Shown here: one piece after another, positions 60,854-64,000 of the stretch
Layout: every line of letters begins with the position of its first letter
Numbering within the stretch: position 1 is the first letter of the stretch
Translations under genes and position numbers: made by a program
Notes under the pieces: model-generated
What the model saw: only the letters and a program-made list of their open reading frames with translations
Told to the model about the DNA's origin: nothing
The model's database searches: none
From: Acinetobacter sp. A47
GTDB lineage: Bacteria; Pseudomonadota; Gammaproteobacteria; Pseudomonadales; Moraxellaceae
Reading direction: 5' to 3'
Assembly: GCF_000805455.1 (NCBI RefSeq)
Contig: NZ_JSUS01000009.1
Span: forward strand, 1-64,000
DNA: 64,000 nt

Positions 60854-61660
60854 TTATTTCACTTTGCTTTTACGAATCATTTTATATAACAAACGGGGTG
60901 ACAAACGTGAAACCAGTACCCCAAGCTGTTCTTTTTTACCACCGACCACAATGTATTCGTCCCCTGCCATCAAGGATTGTACCACCCGTTCGGCAAATAC
61001 ATCGGCATCCAGACCATTTTCAATCGCTTCATCCTGATAGCCTTGCGGTTTACCTTCACCATTTAAGGCATTGAATGAAACATTGGTTTTGACAAAACCC
61101 GGAAAGACCACTGACACTTCAACACCGTCATTGGCAACTTCGGCACGTAGGCTATTGGCCCACATATGAATGGCAGCCTTGGCTGCTGAATAAGTGGCGC
61201 GATATTGGGTACCCAATAGCCCCGCCACACTGGAGACAAATACCACCCGGCCAGACTTTTGTTGCAGCAAGGTCGGTAATACGGTCTTGGTAAAGAACAC
61301 TTGCGAAAAGTAATCGACCTCCATAATGGTACGTTCCGTATGCATGCTGGTGTCCTGAATCAAGGCACGTTGGCTTAGACCGGCATTATTGATCAGCCAG
61401 TCAATCCGCCCCTTTGCTGCCAGCACCTGTTCATAGGCATGTCGTACCTGGGCTTCATCGGTAATATCGGCAGCAATCGAAAGATGCTGTTCTGGCTTGA
61501 GCAAGCCGACCCGTACCGCTTCCAGCTCATCATAACGGCGTGAGGTCAAAACCACCTGTGCACCCTGCAAGGCACATTCACGTGCCAGCGCCTTACCTAA
61601 ACCCGATGAAGCGCCGGTAATCCAGACCACCTTATTTTCAAGACTTGTCAGTTTTGCCAT
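60854..61660 (-). CDS. SDR-family oxidoreductase
   Basis: A 268-residue short-chain dehydrogenase. NAD(P)-binding TGASSGLGKALAREC at the N-terminus, NNAGLSQRA, catalytic Ser in VVFVSSVAGLLG and YSAAK (Tyr/Lys). C-terminal helix basic (YKMIRKSKVK), which could touch the membrane as in DHRS7-like members. Substrate unknown. 12 bp after the upstream paralogue's stop, so they are co-transcribed. Confidence 0.9.
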   Translation of the reverse strand: MAKLTSLENKVVWITGASSGLGKALARECALQGAQVVLTSRRYDELEAVRVGLLKPEQHLSIAADITDEAQVRHAYEQVLAAKGRIDWLINNAGLSQRALIQDTSMHTERTIMEVDYFSQVFFTKTVLPTLLQQKSGRVVFVSSVAGLLGTQYRATYSAAKAAIHMWANSLRAEVANDGVEVSVVFPGFVKTNVSFNALNGEGKPQGYQDEAIENGLDADVFAERVVQSLMAGDEYIVVGGKKEQLGVLVSRLSPRLLYKMIRKSKVK

Positions 61661-61672
61661 ATTTATTCCTGC

Positions 61673-62335
61673 CTATACCGAATGACGCATAAATTTAAGA
61701 AAGTAGTCCACATAGGTGGCTGCCAGTTGCTGGTCAATCTGGGTTGCCAGCTTCTCCAGACGCTTATAGCCCAGATGTGTGGTCATGTTAATTACACCAT
61801 TTAAGGTTTTATCCACCACAAAATTGAACTTTAAACATTTTTTCGGTTCACGAATCAGGTGATCGACCCCGGCATCAATCACCTCGGTCAGTAATTTAAG
61901 GGAATTTGAAATTTCGCTGTGATCGCCACTTGCCAGTTTCTGGCTAGATGCCTTGACCTGTTCCGCCAACGGTTGCTTGACCGGATAAGTCATATAAATG
62001 GTTTCATCTTCAATCTGGATGGTTTTTGAAAGATATTCAACCAGCGGAATCAGACGGTCATTGCCAAAAAATGAAATCGACCAGGGCATATATTTACGAA
62101 TAGCTTCCAGAATTTGCTGGATCACTTTTTCAGACTCGCCTGTTTGCGAATGTTGCTGGTTTTCTTGTAATAATACGATAAAGACCTGCTCAATGACTTC
62201 ACAGGCCATCTCGGACAAGACGCTCCCTAATGCGCCAGCCTGACTTTCTTTATTGCCTTGTAATAATTGCGTCCGAATATGTGCAAAACGTGCATAAGTA
62301 TCCGCATGAATATTTAAAAAAACGGCGGTGTTCAT
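61673..62335 (-). CDS. Uncharacterised protein, paralogue A
   Basis: A 220-residue, soluble, helix-rich protein of no family I recognise. Blocks shared with paralogue B: LSEMACEVIEQVF, RKYMPWSISFFGN, LIREPKKCLKFN and VVDKTLNGVINMT. No signal peptide or membrane helix. It sits 12 bp before the SDR gene. A hairpin terminator (62363-62393) lies between it and paralogue B, so it has its own start or partial read-through. Confidence 0.7.
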   Translation of the reverse strand: MNTAVFLNIHADTYARFAHIRTQLLQGNKESQAGALGSVLSEMACEVIEQVFIVLLQENQQHSQTGESEKVIQQILEAIRKYMPWSISFFGNDRLIPLVEYLSKTIQIEDETIYMTYPVKQPLAEQVKASSQKLASGDHSEISNSLKLLTEVIDAGVDHLIREPKKCLKFNFVVDKTLNGVINMTTHLGYKRLEKLATQIDQQLAATYVDYFLKFMRHSV

Positions 62336-62362
62336 TCTGATAACCCTAACTGTCAGATTCCA

Positions 62363-62393
62363 TAAAAAAAGAGCTTGTTAAACAAGCCCTTTA
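62363..62393 (-). terminator. Terminator of paralogue B
   Basis: On the minus strand gggcttgtt - ta - aacaagctc (one G-T wobble) followed by a T-run. Confidence 0.8.
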
Positions 62394-62451
62394 ATAATTA
62401 AATCTATTTTTCTATCATTTTTGGCGTTGTACCCGCCGAATTTATCACACT

Positions 62452-63132
62452 CTATTCTGTATCGACATGCATAAATGCTAAAAAATGGTTCACACAATCG
62501 GTTGCCGCATGACTATCGACCTGATTGCTCATTTTTTCCAAACGTTTATAACTGAGATGCGCCGTCATATTAATCACTCCGTTCAGGGTTTTATCGACCA
62601 CCGTATTAAAGTTGAGGCACTTTTTCGGTTCACGGATCAGGCTGGTCACCCCCAGATCCACAATCTGGATCAGGGTCTGGAACACATCCAGCATATCGCT
62701 GATTTCATTATTTCTCAGACGGGTTACCAAGGCATGCGCCTGCTGTACCAGATTACGGTCAATCGGATAGGACACATAGACCTGTTCATCGTGGTACTTG
62801 ATCATGTTGGAAAAATAATTGGCAAAGGGACATAGCCGTTCATTGCCAAAAAATGAAATCGACCAGGGCATATATTTGCGTACCGCACCAATGATCTGCT
62901 GGATTACTGTTTCAGACTCGGCGGTATACTTTTGCATTAACGGCGTTGGCTGGCGGTTCTGGATCAGCAATACGGAAAAGACCTGTTCAACAATCTCACA
63001 GGCGATCTCGGAAAGGACTTCTCCCAGTTCTCTTGCCTGACTCACCTCCGTGCCGGCATTTAACTGCTGGCGAATCACTTCAAACTGTCCATGTGTCACT
63101 TCATTAATTTTCAACAGAATTGAATAACTCAT
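62452..63132 (-). CDS. Uncharacterised protein, paralogue B
   Basis: A 226-residue protein, clearly paralogous to the next gene downstream: LSEIACEIVEQVFSVLL, RKYMPWSISFFGNERL, LIREPKKCLNFN and VVDKTLNGVINMT. I chose ATG at 63132 (MSYSILLKINE), eight bases after an AGGGA site; ATG codons at 63141 and 63138 would overlap it. Function unknown; soluble; likely a recent tandem duplication. Confidence 0.7.
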   Translation of the reverse strand: MSYSILLKINEVTHGQFEVIRQQLNAGTEVSQARELGEVLSEIACEIVEQVFSVLLIQNRQPTPLMQKYTAESETVIQQIIGAVRKYMPWSISFFGNERLCPFANYFSNMIKYHDEQVYVSYPIDRNLVQQAHALVTRLRNNEISDMLDVFQTLIQIVDLGVTSLIREPKKCLNFNTVVDKTLNGVINMTAHLSYKRLEKMSNQVDSHAATDCVNHFLAFMHVDTE

Positions 63133-63238
63133 GAGCATCATCCCTTTTTGTAGTTTTCAGTTTTTATATTGTTGTTTTAAGCATCAATATTTTTAAGTTA
63201 TGTGATGCACAACACAAATTTAACGCTATTTGTATAAA

Positions 63239-63261
63239 AAACCAATGCCTTTCATCGGTTT
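63239..63261 (-). terminator. Orphan terminator-like hairpin
   Basis: On the minus strand aaaccgatg - aaagg - cattggttt (one G-T pair) followed by T-run. No minus-strand gene lies upstream in the gap. Confidence 0.5.
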
Positions 63262-63311
63262 TATGTGAAAAATCAAAGCTTACAAATGCCTGATCAGGAA
63301 TGAGCCCGTCT

Positions 63312-63387
63312 TGTCTGCATTCAGATCTTTTGCGCTAAAGAAGCGGAATGTGCTCTCATGCCACTGTAACAAACCGGAATGCAGACA
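63312..63387. repeat. 11-bp inverted repeat pair enclosing 54 bp
   Basis: TGTCTGCATTC (63312-63322) and GAATGCAGACA (63377-63387) would close a hairpin of about 76 nt with further internal pairing possible. Confidence 0.65.
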
Positions 63388-63452
63388 TTATTTGAGCGGC
63401 TGTATTGATTCGGCGATGGCATGCTGAAAGACCTACAGAAGCGAGGATTTTT

Positions 63453-63461
63453 TGCTACAAT
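63453..63461 (+). promoter_or_regulatory. valS extended -10 promoter
   Basis: TGC-TACAAT, an extended -10 element, 37 bp before the valS ATG; no clear -35 is needed. Confidence 0.55.
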
Positions 63462-63498
63462 AGATGCAATTTTTTATTCAATTTTAATCTTCTGTACT

Positions 63499-64000
63499 AT
63501 GACTGACGCTCAATCTGCTCAAAATATTGCAACCACTTACGATCCAACCGAGATCGAAAAGAAGTGGTATCAAATCTGGGAACAACAAGGTTACTTCAAG
63601 CCTTCAGGTCAAGGTGAATCATTCTGTATCATGATTCCACCACCGAACGTCACCGGTAGCTTGCACATGGGTCATGGCTTTAACAATGCCATCATGGATG
63701 CCCTCACCCGTTACAACCGTATGATGGGTAAAAATACCTTATGGCAACCGGGGACTGACCACGCAGGTATTGCAACGCAGATGGTGGTCGAACGTCAGTT
63801 GGGTGCACAAAACATCAGCCGTCATGACCTAGGCCGTGAAAAGTTCATCGAAAAAATCTGGGAATGGAAAGAACAGTCAGGCGGTACCATTACCCGTCAG
63901 ATCCGTCGTCTCGGCTCGTCTGTAGACTGGTCACGTGAACGTTTCACCATGGACGAAGGTCTATCCAATGCAGTGAAAGAAGTGTTCGTCAAACTGCATG
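63499..64000 (+). CDS. valS: Valine--tRNA ligase, N-terminal part (cut by window edge)
   Basis: Open from ATG at 63499 to the edge (about 167 codons). [19 protein letters not shown] holds the class I HIGH motif (HMGH), followed by [13 protein letters not shown] and [16 protein letters not shown], as in valine tRNA synthetases. Editing domain and KMSKS lie outside the window. Confidence 0.97.
   Translation, partial: MTDAQSAQNIATTYDPTEIEKKWYQIWEQQGYFKPSGQGESFCIMIPPPNVTGSLHMGHGFNNAIMDALTRYNRMMGKNTLWQPGTDHAGIATQMVVERQLGAQNISRHDLGREKFIEKIWEWKEQSGGTITRQIRRLGSSVDWSRERFTMDEGLSNAVKEVFVKLH

Larger units (their letters stand above)
63142..63498. other. 357-bp gap upstream of valS
   Basis: Holds an 11-bp inverted repeat pair (63312-63322 / 63377-63387), a minus-strand terminator-like hairpin at 63239-63261, a gcatca/tgatgc repeat at 63181-63208, and the valS promoter. 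No ORF. Confidence 0.55.

Overview
The window looks like a chromosomal segment of an Acinetobacter species (gammaproteobacterium, Moraxellaceae). I base this on the adeIJK efflux operon, the trpS-(yqiJK)-sucD order, a Bap-like giant adhesin, the gltA/sdh/suc block and the low-GC intergenic regions. Species cannot be fixed from sequence alone. The AdeI/J/K proteins appear to differ from the A. baumannii versions I remember, so it is probably not A. baumannii itself. Two genes are cut by the window edges: the adhesin at the left and valS at the right.

Layout: 1-5668 (-) holds the N-terminal ~1,890 residues of a repeat-built adhesin. 6069-9705 (-) encodes a CPA1 Na+/H+ antiporter, a YpfJ-type zinc metallopeptidase and a DUF808 membrane protein. 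9870-13689 (+) carries trpS, a probable small RNA (Aar-like) and the yqiJ-yqiK flotillin pair. 13763-25707 (-) is a TCA-cycle block: sdhCDAB, sucAB-lpdA and sucCD, with gltA divergent at 26608. 27980-34615 has a DUF1289 protein, trhO, a DedA protein, a membrane-protein gene broken by an in-frame TAG, UPF0149 and PA3496-like proteins, rpoD and ybeD. 34758-43673 has lipB, an SCP2-like protein overlapping an iron-dependent alcohol dehydrogenase, an APC permease, a divergent flavodoxin/HxlR pair, trmL, cysG and serS. 43780-49734 has a DUF3298 lipoprotein, lolA, rpmA-rplU, ispB and a Gcr-type membrane protein. 50336-56878 (+) is a PAP2 phosphatase-adeI-adeJ-adeK operon. 56987-57780 is a pair of YbjQ-family genes. 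57880-63132 (-) holds an OFA-type MFS transporter, a Dph6-like PP-loop protein, a small membrane protein, an SDR and two tandem paralogues of unknown function. valS begins at 63499.

Most of the window is conserved housekeeping. The best leads are non-coding or structural: a 24-bp perfect palindrome inside a good promoter for PAP2-adeIJK (candidate AdeN operator); a 20-bp perfect palindrome next to the -35 box between flavodoxin and hxlR; an orphan terminator downstream of trpS fitting the Aar small RNA; two copies of a short palindromic intergenic repeat; near-identical 333-bp tandem repeats in the adhesin; the nonsense codon at 30968; and the uncharacterised paralogue pair at 61673-63132. 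I saw no prophage, insertion sequence, CRISPR array, rRNA or tRNA gene.
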